In this document: positions 35,860 to 44,888 of the stretch, piece by piece
Numbering within the stretch: the first letter of the stretch is position 1
How the letters are laid out: every line of letters begins with the position of its first letter
Assembly: GCA_913041945.1 (NCBI GenBank)
Contig: CAJWIT010000005.1
Coordinates: 1-61,970 of the forward strand
Length of the DNA stretch: 61,970 nt
Direction: 5' to 3'
Origin: an uncultured Fidelibacterota bacterium
GTDB taxonomy: Bacteria; Fidelibacterota; Marinisomatia; Marinisomatales; UBA8229
Program-made: the position numbers and the translations under genes
The notes under the pieces: model-generated
Told to the model about the DNA's origin: nothing
Databases searched by the model: none
What the model saw: only the letters and a program-made list of their open reading frames with translations

Positions 35860-36885
35860 CTAAACAATTCTACCTCTCCAAGTTTCTTTCTGCATTTTCT
35901 TGGTTGGAAACATAAAACTAATGATAAAAAATAACAACGAAATGATTGCGAAAATTTGATACCGATCTTCAAATTCTGAAAATTCATGAGTACTTATGGT
36001 TTTTTTTTCCATTGAATCAATGGCTTGAATCAAATTCCGATGACCTGTTAAACGGTTGTCAAAACGGACATATATACCATTCCCCGCATCAGCAATTTCC
36101 CTGAGCGCCATTTCATTCAATTTTGACGTCACGAGTTTCCCTTGACGATCCCGCTTATATTCCTGTGATACCCCATTCTGACTTTTGATTGGAATCAAAG
36201 ACCCTGTTAAAGAACCAACTCCAACCGTATGAATTATAATTCCTGTTCTTGCTGCTTTCTCTGCTATCTCGACTGCTTCCCCTTCATGATCTTCGCCATC
36301 TGTAATAATTATAATAACTTTATATTTTTCACTTTCCTCAGTAAATGCAGTCAATCCTGAATTCAAGGCTGAACTGATGGATGTTCCCTGAGTAGGAATC
36401 ATATTTGTGTCAATACCATCTAAAAATAATTGGGCTGCTTCGTAATCTGCTGTCAATGGAAGATATATGTGACTAGAGCCAGCAAAAACTATGATTCCTA
36501 CCCGATCCCCTTTAAGTTGTTTGATTATTTGAGATATCTCGAATTTTGCCTTTTGAAGCCGGCTCGGTTTTACATCTTCAGCATCCATACTGATGGAGAC
36601 ATCCACAACGAAAACTAAATCAACTCCTTTTCGTTCAACAGGTTTTACCTTTGTTCCTATCTGGGGACCTGAAGCAGAAACAATCAGAAAAGATAATCCA
36701 AACAAACCCATCCGTTTTTTCCATAATCTTTTTTGATGGTCAAACCTGCCCAATAAATTAGCCTCTAATTGTGGTGTGCTTGATTTGAAGATAAAGTGAG
36801 AACGCCCTCTTCTTAAAAACTTTCCGATCCAGAAAAAAAGTAAAAACCCAAAACAAATAATTAACCATGGATACCTCCACTCCAT
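35860..36885 (-). CDS. batB: BatB-like von Willebrand factor A protein
   Basis: A 341-residue membrane protein has N-terminal helices (~8-22 and ~58-74), a VWA domain (~88-290) and a C-terminal helix (~308-326). The metal-ion-dependent adhesion site is complete: DVSISM (DxSxS), a Thr in TQGTS and the Asp in ITDGEDHEG. The ATG overlaps the batA stop by one base. BatA and BatB are expected to sit side by side in the inner membrane with their VWA domains in the periplasm. Confidence 0.9.
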   Translation of the reverse strand: MEWRYPWLIICFGFLLFFWIGKFLRRGRSHFIFKSSTPQLEANLLGRFDHQKRLWKKRMGLFGLSFLIVSASGPQIGTKVKPVERKGVDLVFVVDVSISMDAEDVKPSRLQKAKFEISQIIKQLKGDRVGIIVFAGSSHIYLPLTADYEAAQLFLDGIDTNMIPTQGTSISSALNSGLTAFTEESEKYKVIIIITDGEDHEGEAVEIAEKAARTGIIIHTVGVGSLTGSLIPIKSQNGVSQEYKRDRQGKLVTSKLNEMALREIADAGNGIYVRFDNRLTGHRNLIQAIDSMEKKTISTHEFSEFEDRYQIFAIISLLFFIISFMFPTKKMQKETWRGRIV

Positions 36886-37856
36886 TACGTTTTTCTCCTG
36901 AAAACAGATCGCTCTAAAATTTCAAAACCAAAGCTGAATATTAGAGCTGGAATTAAAAACCAGCCATAAAGTTCTTCATAGCGGGTATATTCCCGTACTT
37001 CAATTTCCGTTCGTTCCAGTTGATTGATTTCTTCATAAATATCTTCTAATGTCTCTTCATCGGTCGCACGAAAATACCTGCCATGAGTTTCTTCCGCGAT
37101 CGCTTGAAGTGTTTTCTCGTCAATTTCATTGCGGATATAGCCACGGTTAGGAATATACGTTACAGATTGGTTCGTTCCAGCACCGATGGTGTAGATTCTG
37201 ATGTCAAATTCAGCTGCTAAATCTGCGGCAGTGAGGGGATCCAATTCCCCGGCGTTGTTGCTTCCATCTGACAAAAGAACCATTACTTTACTTTTGGCTT
37301 TACTGCTTCGTAATCGATTTGTAGCATTGGCGATAGCCATCCCGATTGCTGTTCCATCGTAATCCTTTTCAGCAACGGTCACCTCTGCTAAGAGTGTTTT
37401 TAATACCTGCGCATCTACCGTTAATGGACACTGAATGAATGTCTCTCCCGCAAATACCAGAAGGCCAATCCTGTCTCCCGGTCTCTTTTCTATAAATTTT
37501 GCCGCTGTCTTTTTCACCGCTTCAAGACGATTGGGTTTAAAATCTTCAGCAAGCATACTACTCGAAATATCAACAACCATTACAATATCCACAACTTTGA
37601 CAGTCGTTTCTTCAAGGGTGTCGACAAGCCTCGGACGCGCCAGTGCCAATACTATAAGCAGCAAGACACCGATTTGTATCGATGATAAAATTCTTACACG
37701 TCTTTTCCCCTGTCTAATGAATCTACCCTGAAGCAAATCAATTGAAGAAAACCTGAGGGTACCTTCCTGATTTTTTCCATACAAACGATACCACCATATC
37801 AGAACAGGAATAATAACCGCTAACAATAAAGACCATGGATGAGCAAACTGAATCAT
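36885..37856 (-). CDS. batA: BatA-like von Willebrand factor A protein
   Basis: A 323-residue membrane protein resembling BatB: N-terminal helices (~8-24 and ~58-72), VWA domain (~88-280) with MIDAS residues DISSSM, the Thr of DGTAIG and LLSDGSNN, and a C-terminal helix (~302-320). It is the first gene of batABCDE in this window. A MoxR ATPase and a DUF58 gene usually precede batA in such operons but are not here; the 180 bases upstream of 37856 hold no gene. Confidence 0.9.
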   Translation of the reverse strand: MIQFAHPWSLLLAVIIPVLIWWYRLYGKNQEGTLRFSSIDLLQGRFIRQGKRRVRILSSIQIGVLLLIVLALARPRLVDTLEETTVKVVDIVMVVDISSSMLAEDFKPNRLEAVKKTAAKFIEKRPGDRIGLLVFAGETFIQCPLTVDAQVLKTLLAEVTVAEKDYDGTAIGMAIANATNRLRSSKAKSKVMVLLSDGSNNAGELDPLTAADLAAEFDIRIYTIGAGTNQSVTYIPNRGYIRNEIDEKTLQAIAEETHGRYFRATDEETLEDIYEEINQLERTEIEVREYTRYEELYGWFLIPALIFSFGFEILERSVFRRKT

Positions 37857-38036
37857 ACTATTAGTAATTTAAAGAGAATTTTTATATTCTTATTTATTCT
37901 CTACGTCTAAAAATTTGATTTGTTTCTACACAAAATATTCCCAACAACGCAAAGAATTACATACAGTCTATTTTAAGAAAGAAAATTACATAGGAAAGGG
38001 TTTGAATATAGTAGAGGTTTTACTTAGAGGGGAGAA

Positions 38037-38267
38037 TTATTCAGGTGATTTCTCATCATTCTCAGATTCAATCTCTTTTCCAACATCTTCAATATCTTTC
38101 TTCGCACCATCTACCGCCCCTTTAAATTCGCGAATTCCCTGCCCAATTCCTTTGGCAATTTCTGGTATTCGCTTCGCTCCAAACAAAACTAGTATAACCA
38201 CTACAATGAAAAAAATTTCCATAGGCCCAAGGTTGAATAACGCGTACACTAATCTATTTTCATCCAT
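38037..38267 (-). CDS. tatA: Sec-independent translocase subunit TatA/E
   Basis: The Tat system exports folded proteins. This 76-residue protein has one membrane helix (PMEIFFIVVVILVLFGAKRIPEIAKGIG, about 15-32), the FGxxRIPE hinge, and an amphipathic helix leading to an acidic tail (ESENDEKSPE). A good GGAG site lies ahead of the ATG. The ~15 residues before the helix are longer than usual; an internal start at M16 is possible but lacks a ribosome site. tatC is not in this window. Confidence 0.92.
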   Translation of the reverse strand: MDENRLVYALFNLGPMEIFFIVVVILVLFGAKRIPEIAKGIGQGIREFKGAVDGAKKDIEDVGKEIESENDEKSPE

Positions 38268-38316
38268 TATTTCTCCTCCTAAACTATTTTGAATTTAACT
38301 TAATTCAACTATCCAA

Positions 38317-38604
38317 CTAACGGAAAAATCTCAGTAGATAATATGCAGTTGCTAACCCGATTAGGCTAGTGAAATTAAATTTCAATGAAAGACCAAATTT
38401 TACTGTAAATATAAGCAAATTCAAGACTATTACCCCTGAATCTTGTCCTGCCAAACCTGCTAAATCAAAATTAATACTTGTGAGAAAAAAATCCTTAACA
38501 ACCCCTACAGGGAGTAACATCCCCAGTAATTCTCCTAAAAGAGTTCCAATAAGAGCTCCACATCCAAGACCAAACATGACGAGGAAGATAGATCGTCTAT
38601 TCAA
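38317..38604 (-). CDS. DUF4321-like small membrane protein
   Basis: This 95-residue protein has two hydrophobic segments. The N-terminal one is Gly-rich (FGLGCGALIGTLLGELLGMLLPVG). The C-terminal half reads KFGLSLKFNLTSLIGLATAYYLLRF with one Phe-Thr difference. This arrangement, GxxxGxLLGELLG followed by GFSLKxNLASLIGL, matches DUF4321 proteins of unknown function as I remember them. The start appears to be TTG at 38602-38604, directly abutting the pssA stop. Confidence 0.75.
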   Translation of the reverse strand: MNRRSIFLVMFGLGCGALIGTLLGELLGMLLPVGVVKDFFLTSINFDLAGLAGQDSGVIVLNLLIFTVKFGLSLKFNFTSLIGLATAYYLLRFFR

Positions 38605-39369
38605 TTAAAGAAGCTCTCTTTCCGACGGCTTTTTGATAGACATAGAATCAACTATTTCATGAGGATTGATGACCCAGGCTGCAACACACCATAGAATGTA
38701 GACCGATAAGAGAGGAAACAAAACAATTCCACGGAGGAATATCAGGCTGACCAATAAAGAAAATACTCCCAACAACCGATAAGTGTTTTTCCGACCTTTT
38801 CGAAAAGAGATAAGTGGAAATTTTGAAAAACGTACGGGGCTGATCATTAAAAGCCCCATGATAACCACAAGGAGAATCGCAATTCTTGGATCCCCTGTAT
38901 TCCCTGATATTTTATCGCTAAACAGCATATATCCAAAAATGAATAAAGCATTCAATGGAGTGGTCAAACCAGTAAAATAGGGTTTTGGATCTTCCTCCTG
39001 TAATACATTAAACCGTGCAAGACGAATGGTACCAAAAAGCAAAGGGATAAAACTGATTAATCCACCTAAAATTGGTGGCAATCCCTGGACATAGGTCGTA
39101 TATATCAAAACCGATGGTGCTGCACAGAATGAAATTGTATCGGCAAATGAATCAAATTCAGTCCCAAACCTGGATGGAATTCCCAATAAACGAGCAATTT
39201 TTCCATCTACTGCATCAAATGCACCAGCGAATAAAACCAGCCAACCAGCCTTTATAGGATCACCTTTAATCAACATCCCGATTGCTAAAAATCCAAGAAA
39301 CATGTTTAGCACAGTCAAAATATTAGGAATATGCCGTTTGCGATTTTTATTCATTTTATTTGATTTCAC
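38605..39369 (-). CDS. pssA: CDP-diacylglycerol-serine O-phosphatidyltransferase
   Basis: This membrane enzyme makes phosphatidylserine from CDP-diacylglycerol and serine. The 254 residues contain the full CDP-alcohol phosphotransferase signature D-x2-DG-x2-AR-x8-G-x3-D-x3-D (DAVDGKIAR...SRFGTEFDSFAD, ~51-76) and about seven hydrophobic helices. It lies 11 bases after psd, the decarboxylase acting on its product, so the pair encodes phosphatidylethanolamine synthesis. A second ATG four codons in (MNKNRK) is a possible alternative start. Confidence 0.95.
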   Translation of the reverse strand: MKSNKMNKNRKRHIPNILTVLNMFLGFLAIGMLIKGDPIKAGWLVLFAGAFDAVDGKIARLLGIPSRFGTEFDSFADTISFCAAPSVLIYTTYVQGLPPILGGLISFIPLLFGTIRLARFNVLQEEDPKPYFTGLTTPLNALFIFGYMLFSDKISGNTGDPRIAILLVVIMGLLMISPVRFSKFPLISFRKGRKNTYRLLGVFSLLVSLIFLRGIVLFPLLSVYILWCVAAWVINPHEIVDSMSIKKPSERELL

Positions 39370-39380
39370 TACTTAATTAT

Positions 39381-40019
39381 TCAGTCTAATTTAGCAATAA
39401 TGGTTTCTCCCCCAGTCACCTTTTGACCTTTATGCACCTGCACCTGATAGATTGAGGGAAAAATAATATCAGTACGGGATCCAAACATAATAAATCCGAG
39501 GCGATCTCCTTTCAGTAACGTTTTTCCTGCCTGAGCATAACAATGGATGCGTCGTGCAATAAGTCCAGCAACTTGCTTTACTTTCATAAGCCCCTTTGGT
39601 GACTCCATAAGTATAATTGTCTGCTCATTTTCATCCGAAGCTTTATGATTAAACGCTGCCAAAAATTTCCCCTGTTTGTAATCCGTTTTTTTTATAAGCA
39701 CTGTTACAGGTACCCTGTTCACATGTACGTTGAATATATTAAGAAAAACTGATACCAGTATTCCTTTTCCTACATCTGGATCATTTACTTGTGCTATGTT
39801 GATTATCTTTCCGTCGGCAGGAGAAACAAGACTATTATCCCCTGCGGGAATATTACGTTTTGGATCACGAAAGAAGATGAGAGAAAATAAAAAGAATAAG
39901 CCTGAAATAAGATAAACGAAACTCAACCATTCGAATCCATTTATATTGCCAACCAATCGGGAAAAAATTGTTAGAAAAAATAATATCAGGATGATTTTTC
40001 GTCCTTCTTTCGCAATCAT
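39381..40019 (-). CDS. psd: Phosphatidylserine decarboxylase, short form
   Basis: Psd converts phosphatidylserine to phosphatidylethanolamine with a pyruvoyl cofactor made by self-cleavage. The 212 residues match the short type (Psd-II/archaetidylserine-like). The cleavage site is in GFIMFGSRTDIIFP near 184, where Ser becomes the pyruvoyl group. Other conserved parts are VSPADGKI (~64) and VFLNIFNVHVNRVP (~90). Two N-terminal hydrophobic segments anchor it. It is followed 11 bases on by pssA, on the same strand. Confidence 0.95.
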   Translation of the reverse strand: MIAKEGRKIILILFFLTIFSRLVGNINGFEWLSFVYLISGLFFLFSLIFFRDPKRNIPAGDNSLVSPADGKIINIAQVNDPDVGKGILVSVFLNIFNVHVNRVPVTVLIKKTDYKQGKFLAAFNHKASDENEQTIILMESPKGLMKVKQVAGLIARRIHCYAQAGKTLLKGDRLGFIMFGSRTDIIFPSIYQVQVHKGQKVTGGETIIAKLD

Positions 40020-40023
40020 ATTT

Positions 40024-41139
40024 TTACCAGTATCTCGACTTCATTTTTACTTTTCCTAATTTCATCGTTACAGTCTTTTCTTGATTATTTCTATAAATTT
40101 TAATATCTAATTCATCTCCAGAGCGTAGATCTTGGTTAAGAATAATCTCCTTGATATCCTCTGCGGTTTTCACCTGAATACCATTAACAGATAGTATTAT
40201 ATCTGCTAATTTCAACTTAGCCCTTTCCGCAGGGCTTCCTTTTTCGATTTCGACAATAATTACACCAGATTTGACAGGAATATCAAGATATCGAATGATC
40301 CTTTGGTTTAATGGTTGAACCTGGATCCCTGTGAAATAACTGCGGTCAATGTTTCCCTTCGTTTTTAATTCCTCAGCTATATTTTTCGCATGATTTATTG
40401 GTGTTGCAAATCCTATCCCAATCGAACCCTGAGACATTGTAGAACCGGTAAAAATAAATGTATTAATTCCCACAACCTCTCCACGACTGTTCACAAGAGG
40501 ACCCCCACTATTTCCTGGGTTAATCGCAGCATCGGTCTGAATCATGTTCTGAAACACCTGCCCTGATTTTTGCTGGCCGAAATCCATATTCACTGCGCTG
40601 ATTATTCCCGCAGTAGCTGTGGGTTGATCGTTCACATCGAATAAACCGTACGGATTTCCTAGAGCAACTACCCATTCTCCGATGATCAATTTATCTGAAT
40701 TTCCAAGCGTTGCAAATGGGAAATTCCCACCCTCTAATTTAAGTAAAGCTAAATCAGTCATACTGTCTGTGCCGATGACAACTGCTTCATATTCCTCACC
40801 ACCTGGAAGAGTAATAATAATTTCCAGTGCATTTTCAACAACATGGAAATTTGTTATTACATACCCATCAGGACTAACAACAACTCCCGATCCTGAACTT
40901 TTAACCCTTTGACGATGAAACTCATACGGAAAAAAATCCTGGAAAAATGGATCATTAAATGGTGAGCGGGTAGTCACTTCTTTGAGTTGAATTACATTGA
41001 TACTTGCAACAGAAGGACTGACGCTCTTGATCGCACGGGTGATAGCTGTATCTCTGGACTGAGTAATATCATTTTGACTGGGGAGAAAACAAAAAAATAC
41101 TAAAAAAAGAACAATCAATCTGAAAATAAGTCTAGGCAT
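40024..41139 (-). CDS. HtrA/DegP-family periplasmic serine protease, one PDZ domain
   Basis: A 371-residue protein (start at ATG 41137-41139, overlapping truA by 8 bases; the frame is open to 41193 but without a signal) has a signal anchor (~5-22) and a trypsin-like domain with catalytic His in TNFHVVENAL, Asp in SMTDLALLKL and Ser in NPGNSGGPLV. One C-terminal PDZ domain (~265-365) includes GSPAERAKLKLADIILSVNG. A single PDZ fits the DegS/HhoB-like or Bacillus HtrA layout rather than two-PDZ DegP. It degrades or refolds damaged envelope proteins. Confidence 0.92.
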   Translation of the reverse strand: MPRLIFRLIVLFLVFFCFLPSQNDITQSRDTAITRAIKSVSPSVASINVIQLKEVTTRSPFNDPFFQDFFPYEFHRQRVKSSGSGVVVSPDGYVITNFHVVENALEIIITLPGGEEYEAVVIGTDSMTDLALLKLEGGNFPFATLGNSDKLIIGEWVVALGNPYGLFDVNDQPTATAGIISAVNMDFGQQKSGQVFQNMIQTDAAINPGNSGGPLVNSRGEVVGINTFIFTGSTMSQGSIGIGFATPINHAKNIAEELKTKGNIDRSYFTGIQVQPLNQRIIRYLDIPVKSGVIIVEIEKGSPAERAKLKLADIILSVNGIQVKTAEDIKEIILNQDLRSGDELDIKIYRNNQEKTVTMKLGKVKMKSRYW

Positions 41140-41863
41140 AGTCAACCTTTTCAAGAATGAGTCCTTGAGGAGGCGCTTTAAAAATTTGAACATTTTTTTC
41201 AGGATTATTCAATAGATTCAAAAATGATTCAATCGTGAATTTTCCTCTTGATATTTCTACCATTGTACCAGTTAAATATCTTACCATGTGATGTAAAAAT
41301 CGATTCCCGGAAACATAGTAAATTAACATTTTATCTTGCTTTTTCCATACGGATTCATAGATTTTGCATACAGTACTTTTCATATCAATTCTGAACTTAC
41401 AGAAGGAGAGGAAATCATGTTCTCCAACAACTGTCTCAGCCGCTGATTGAAGGATTGACTGGTCTAATTGTCCTGTTATCCACGACTGATTCCGAAATAA
41501 TACATTATTCCCGGTGTAACATTGGTAACGATAATACCGTATTTGTGCAGAATATCGGGCGTGAAAATCAGCAGGAACAACATCTAAACTTTCAACAAAA
41601 ATATCTTCAGAAAGATGAGCATTCAATGCCTTAATCAGGTTACAAGTATCCAAATCAGTATTAAGATCAAAATGAGCTACCTGGCTTAACGCATGAACGC
41701 CTGTGTCGGTACGCCCTGCACCAAAGACTTTAATTTTCTCTCCATCAGAGAACATGGAGATTACCTTTTCTAATTCATCCTGGATTGTTCTTTTTGCCGG
41801 CTGAAACTGCCAACCGAAAAATTTTGTTCCATCATATTGTATGGTGATTTTAAATCTTGCCAA
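41132..41863 (-). CDS. truA: tRNA pseudouridine(38-40) synthase
   Basis: TruA isomerises uridines at positions 38-40 in the anticodon arm of many tRNAs. The 243 residues match the family. The catalytic Asp is in GAGRTDTGVHALSQVAHF (~50). Further motifs are DFHARYSAQIRYYRY (~100) and the RFLHHMVRYLTG block (~200). It overlaps the HtrA gene by 8 bases and ecfT by 14, all on one strand. Confidence 0.96.
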   Translation of the reverse strand: MARFKITIQYDGTKFFGWQFQPAKRTIQDELEKVISMFSDGEKIKVFGAGRTDTGVHALSQVAHFDLNTDLDTCNLIKALNAHLSEDIFVESLDVVPADFHARYSAQIRYYRYQCYTGNNVLFRNQSWITGQLDQSILQSAAETVVGEHDFLSFCKFRIDMKSTVCKIYESVWKKQDKMLIYYVSGNRFLHHMVRYLTGTMVEISRGKFTIESFLNLLNNPEKNVQIFKAPPQGLILEKVDYA

Positions 41864-42575
41864 GAAAATTTACTCCAAAAAAACAACAGATTATACCAAT
41901 GATAAAAAGTCCGTCACTGAGATAAAATCTAATTGGAAAAGCTACGCCCCTCGGAATCTGGTTTCCATAACCTCGCAACTTCATCATTTTTGCAGTTTCC
42001 TCTGCTTTCCGATAATTTCTCAGAACAATTCCCGGAAGATCATGCCCAATATTCTGAATTTGAGTCCAACGGGTTGTGTTAGCATTTAACCCCAAAGCTG
42101 ATTTCCCCTTATGGGTTGACTCCCACTCCTTCTGAAAAGTAGGAAAAAATCGAAAGGTCAATTCGAAAAAAAGGAAAAAGTCTTCCACCCATTTCCAAGG
42201 ACGGTTTAGAGTACTCCATAAACTCCTGAGAGCGATAAGAACCCCTGAAGACAACGATTGTTCAATATAAAGTGCCATGATTGAAACCATTAATAATATT
42301 TTTAATGATGCAAAACCAATCTCAATCAAAATTTCACTCATCGTCGCTGGAGTGAGTAAAATGGAGAATCCAACGTACAGTACTGCCATATATGGAAAAA
42401 ATCTGAAGAATGGTGTTATTCGAACTAAAACTTCAGAGAATAGATTTCGGTTTAAATAAAGTAAACCACTAAAAATAATTACTCCAATCCCAAGTATTAA
42501 GACTGTTTGATTCATTAATACTGTCAGTGAAAAACTAAGATAAAAACAAATCCGGACCAGAGGATTTCGAAACAT
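41850..42575 (-). CDS. ecfT: Energy-coupling factor transporter membrane protein EcfT
   Basis: This 241-residue protein has about five membrane helices and the coupling-helix region typical of EcfT/CbiQ, ending with the signature AEETAKMMKLRGYG, the Ala-Arg-Gly-type motif by which EcfT contacts its ATPases. EcfT transmits ATP hydrolysis to vitamin- or metal-binding S components. No EcfA ATPase or S component is adjacent, so it is a solitary T component whose partners are elsewhere. It overlaps truA by 14 bases. Confidence 0.82.
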   Translation of the reverse strand: MFRNPLVRICFYLSFSLTVLMNQTVLILGIGVIIFSGLLYLNRNLFSEVLVRITPFFRFFPYMAVLYVGFSILLTPATMSEILIEIGFASLKILLMVSIMALYIEQSLSSGVLIALRSLWSTLNRPWKWVEDFFLFFELTFRFFPTFQKEWESTHKGKSALGLNANTTRWTQIQNIGHDLPGIVLRNYRKAEETAKMMKLRGYGNQIPRGVAFPIRFYLSDGLFIIGIICCFFGVNFLGKI

Positions 42576-42657
42576 CTTTGATTATTGAAATGTACTGAAA
42601 TTTAATGTGAAATGATGACCACTCATTGGAACCAGCAGATTAGAACATTTTTTGAGA

Positions 42658-43314
42658 TTAAAATTGAACGGTCAATGAATAGGTAAGATTCGTAGTCGCT
42701 GGATCATACCTTGGGACAAATGTGATTTTTCCAGTCGATAAAAACCGATTCTGAAGATAAAGGACATCAATTGCTGAAACGATATGATTCAAGACAATTC
42801 CACCGATAAAAAACTTCCCTGCAAGAGCCCAACGATCACTGCTGATTCGCATTGATTCGAAAGATTCTCTTTGAGATGTTGATCCCTTCCAATCCCAATC
42901 CCATTCTATGTTCTTATATCTTTCAACAGCGTCATTATCACGGAAACGCAAGTGTTCCTGAATGAAGGCTTCCCGCGTATCATAATTCCCAATATCAACC
43001 CAGAATTCTCTATCCTTTCCTGAAACAAATACATTAGCATGTTCGGAGGCAAACACCTGGAATTTCCTTTGATCTATATTCGACATTAAAAAACTCCCAA
43101 GGGTCGTTATCCATAAAGCACTTTCCACTAAAGAAAAAACTCGCCCACGAGTTTTATTACCCAGAGAAAATTCCCCTGTTCCCGGTATCACTAACGATTT
43201 TATAATAGGTGCCAGTCTTACTTTTGGTGTATTCTTTTCCAAAACCAGGTTTTGAGCAACAATAACCTGAAGAAGGATAATAATTAAAGTTATTTTAGAT
43301 AATGTCTGAACCAT
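42658..43314 (-). CDS. DUF5683-like exported membrane protein
   Basis: About 218 residues run from the ATG at 43312-43314, which has GGGGA upstream and gives a signal peptide (MVQTLSKITLIIILLQVIVAQ). The segment SLVIPGTGEFSLGNKTRG, then hydrophobic SLVESALWITTLGSFLM and FIGGIVLNHIVSAIDVLYLQN, match the DUF5683 pattern (a G-x-GQ/E-F turn followed by membrane helices), common in Bacteroidetes and relatives. The role is unknown; C-terminal alternating strands may associate with the outer membrane. It overlaps the end of lnt by 25 bases. Confidence 0.7.
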   Translation of the reverse strand: MVQTLSKITLIIILLQVIVAQNLVLEKNTPKVRLAPIIKSLVIPGTGEFSLGNKTRGRVFSLVESALWITTLGSFLMSNIDQRKFQVFASEHANVFVSGKDREFWVDIGNYDTREAFIQEHLRFRDNDAVERYKNIEWDWDWKGSTSQRESFESMRISSDRWALAGKFFIGGIVLNHIVSAIDVLYLQNRFLSTGKITFVPRYDPATTNLTYSLTVQF

Positions 43315-44888
43315 CCGATCCCCAAAACAATGCAAATTATAATTGTACATAACATCGTGAATATATCACCAAAAGCAGTATAAAAGCTTGTTCCATTCCA
43401 GAAAGATATATCCCCATGAATTACTTTTCTTTCACCAATTGAAATTTTTTCCATCACCCGTCCTGTTGGCAGAATAATGCCAGAAATACCCGTGTTTGCA
43501 CTTCGTACAATAGAGATTCGATTTTCAACCGCACGAAGTTTTGCAAGCTCAAAATGTTGGTACGGACCAGATGAATTACCCAGCCAACCATCATTTGCTT
43601 GTATTGACAAAAACTGCGCACCCCGCTTAATAAATTCCCGGATAATGTCTGGTAAGCTGGATTCATAACAGATGATGTTTGAAAATTGTATTGAATCTAC
43701 TTTAAAAACCGTGTACTCTTCTCCTTGTGAAAAGTTTGCTTGACCAAAGTTTAGTTTTTTCAATATTGGAAAATATCTTGAAAACGGAATGTATTCTGCA
43801 AAAGGAACCAAATGAACTTTGTGGTACATTTGTATATTTCCATCTGGGTACATCATTATTGAACCATTATAATTTTCTTTTTCTCCATTTTGATTTACAG
43901 TGTGATCAACTGTCCCAGACAACAGGGGAATTCCAGATGCTACCACTTTATTCTGAATAGGACTCCGATCAGAAAGGGATAAACGAAGATTGGAAGGTAC
44001 TGCTGCTTCGGGCCATAAAACCAAATCTGGCTGAAGCTGTGTTGCTTCATTCAATAAATCATGCATAACTGCGAATGTCTCCTGTCGGTGGTCCCGTTCC
44101 CATTTTTGGTTCGGATCAATATTCGGTTGAACTACTGCGACATCAAAGTTCAATTCCTCAGTTTGGTTTGATATTAAGGAGATGCGGATAGATCCAATAA
44201 TCCACAAACTTAAGATTAATCCAAATGGCAATATCCACATTTTTCTGTTCTTAACAGACGATGTAATAATCAGGAATACAATTACATTTAAGATAATAAT
44301 CCAAAAAGATATTCCATAACTCCCACAATAATCTGCCATTTGAATTAGCGGTAAATAAGATGTTTGTGTCAATGCGAGATTTATCCACGGAAACCCCAAC
44401 GGTCCAAAACTCCTTAACCATTCCATGGAAACCCAAAGAAAGGGAAAGACAAACAATCCTTTTCCCGTCAAAGAATGAATTTTCGAAAGTAAAAATCCAA
44501 GAATAGTCCAAAACAGGGCAAGGTAAAGGATAGCTCCAATGAGAGAAGCAAATACGGGAATAAATCCCGCTCCGCTATTAAGCCCTATCCAGTATAGTGA
44601 AATGAAATTAGCAGTAATTGCAGAAAGAAAAGAATACCTCGCAACAGAGGAAGAACTTTCATTTAAAAAGATAGAAATGAGAGGTACAAACCCTATCCAG
44701 GCTAAAAAACCAAGATGAAGAGGGGGATAAGCCAAGCCAATCAATATGCCTGATAGGATGGCTAACTGCCAAGAAGGTAGATAAAAAATTAAAGACAAAA
44801 ATAAGTTTTGTAAAAAGAGACCATACTTACATTCTCGATTGCTTGTCCAAAAATTGTTGGAGAATAATCGCCGCAGCTGTTTGATCAA
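43290..44888 (-). CDS. lnt: Apolipoprotein N-acyltransferase
   Basis: Lnt adds the third acyl chain to outer-membrane lipoproteins. Up to 532 residues are encoded: about six membrane helices (~40-225), then a nitrilase-like periplasmic domain (~240-490) with catalytic Glu in VPFAEYIPFS, Lys in YHKVHLVP and Cys in ICYESSLPDI. The start is uncertain. The longest frame begins at TTG 44886-44888 and overlaps ruvX by 62 bases; a TTG at 44796-44798 would begin directly before the first helix and avoid the overlap. Several lipoproteins in this window would be substrates. Confidence 0.93.
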   Translation of the reverse strand: MIKQLRRLFSNNFWTSNRECKYGLFLQNLFLSLIFYLPSWQLAILSGILIGLAYPPLHLGFLAWIGFVPLISIFLNESSSSVARYSFLSAITANFISLYWIGLNSGAGFIPVFASLIGAILYLALFWTILGFLLSKIHSLTGKGLFVFPFLWVSMEWLRSFGPLGFPWINLALTQTSYLPLIQMADYCGSYGISFWIIILNVIVFLIITSSVKNRKMWILPFGLILSLWIIGSIRISLISNQTEELNFDVAVVQPNIDPNQKWERDHRQETFAVMHDLLNEATQLQPDLVLWPEAAVPSNLRLSLSDRSPIQNKVVASGIPLLSGTVDHTVNQNGEKENYNGSIMMYPDGNIQMYHKVHLVPFAEYIPFSRYFPILKKLNFGQANFSQGEEYTVFKVDSIQFSNIICYESSLPDIIREFIKRGAQFLSIQANDGWLGNSSGPYQHFELAKLRAVENRISIVRSANTGISGIILPTGRVMEKISIGERKVIHGDISFWNGTSFYTAFGDIFTMLCTIIICIVLGIGWFRHYLK

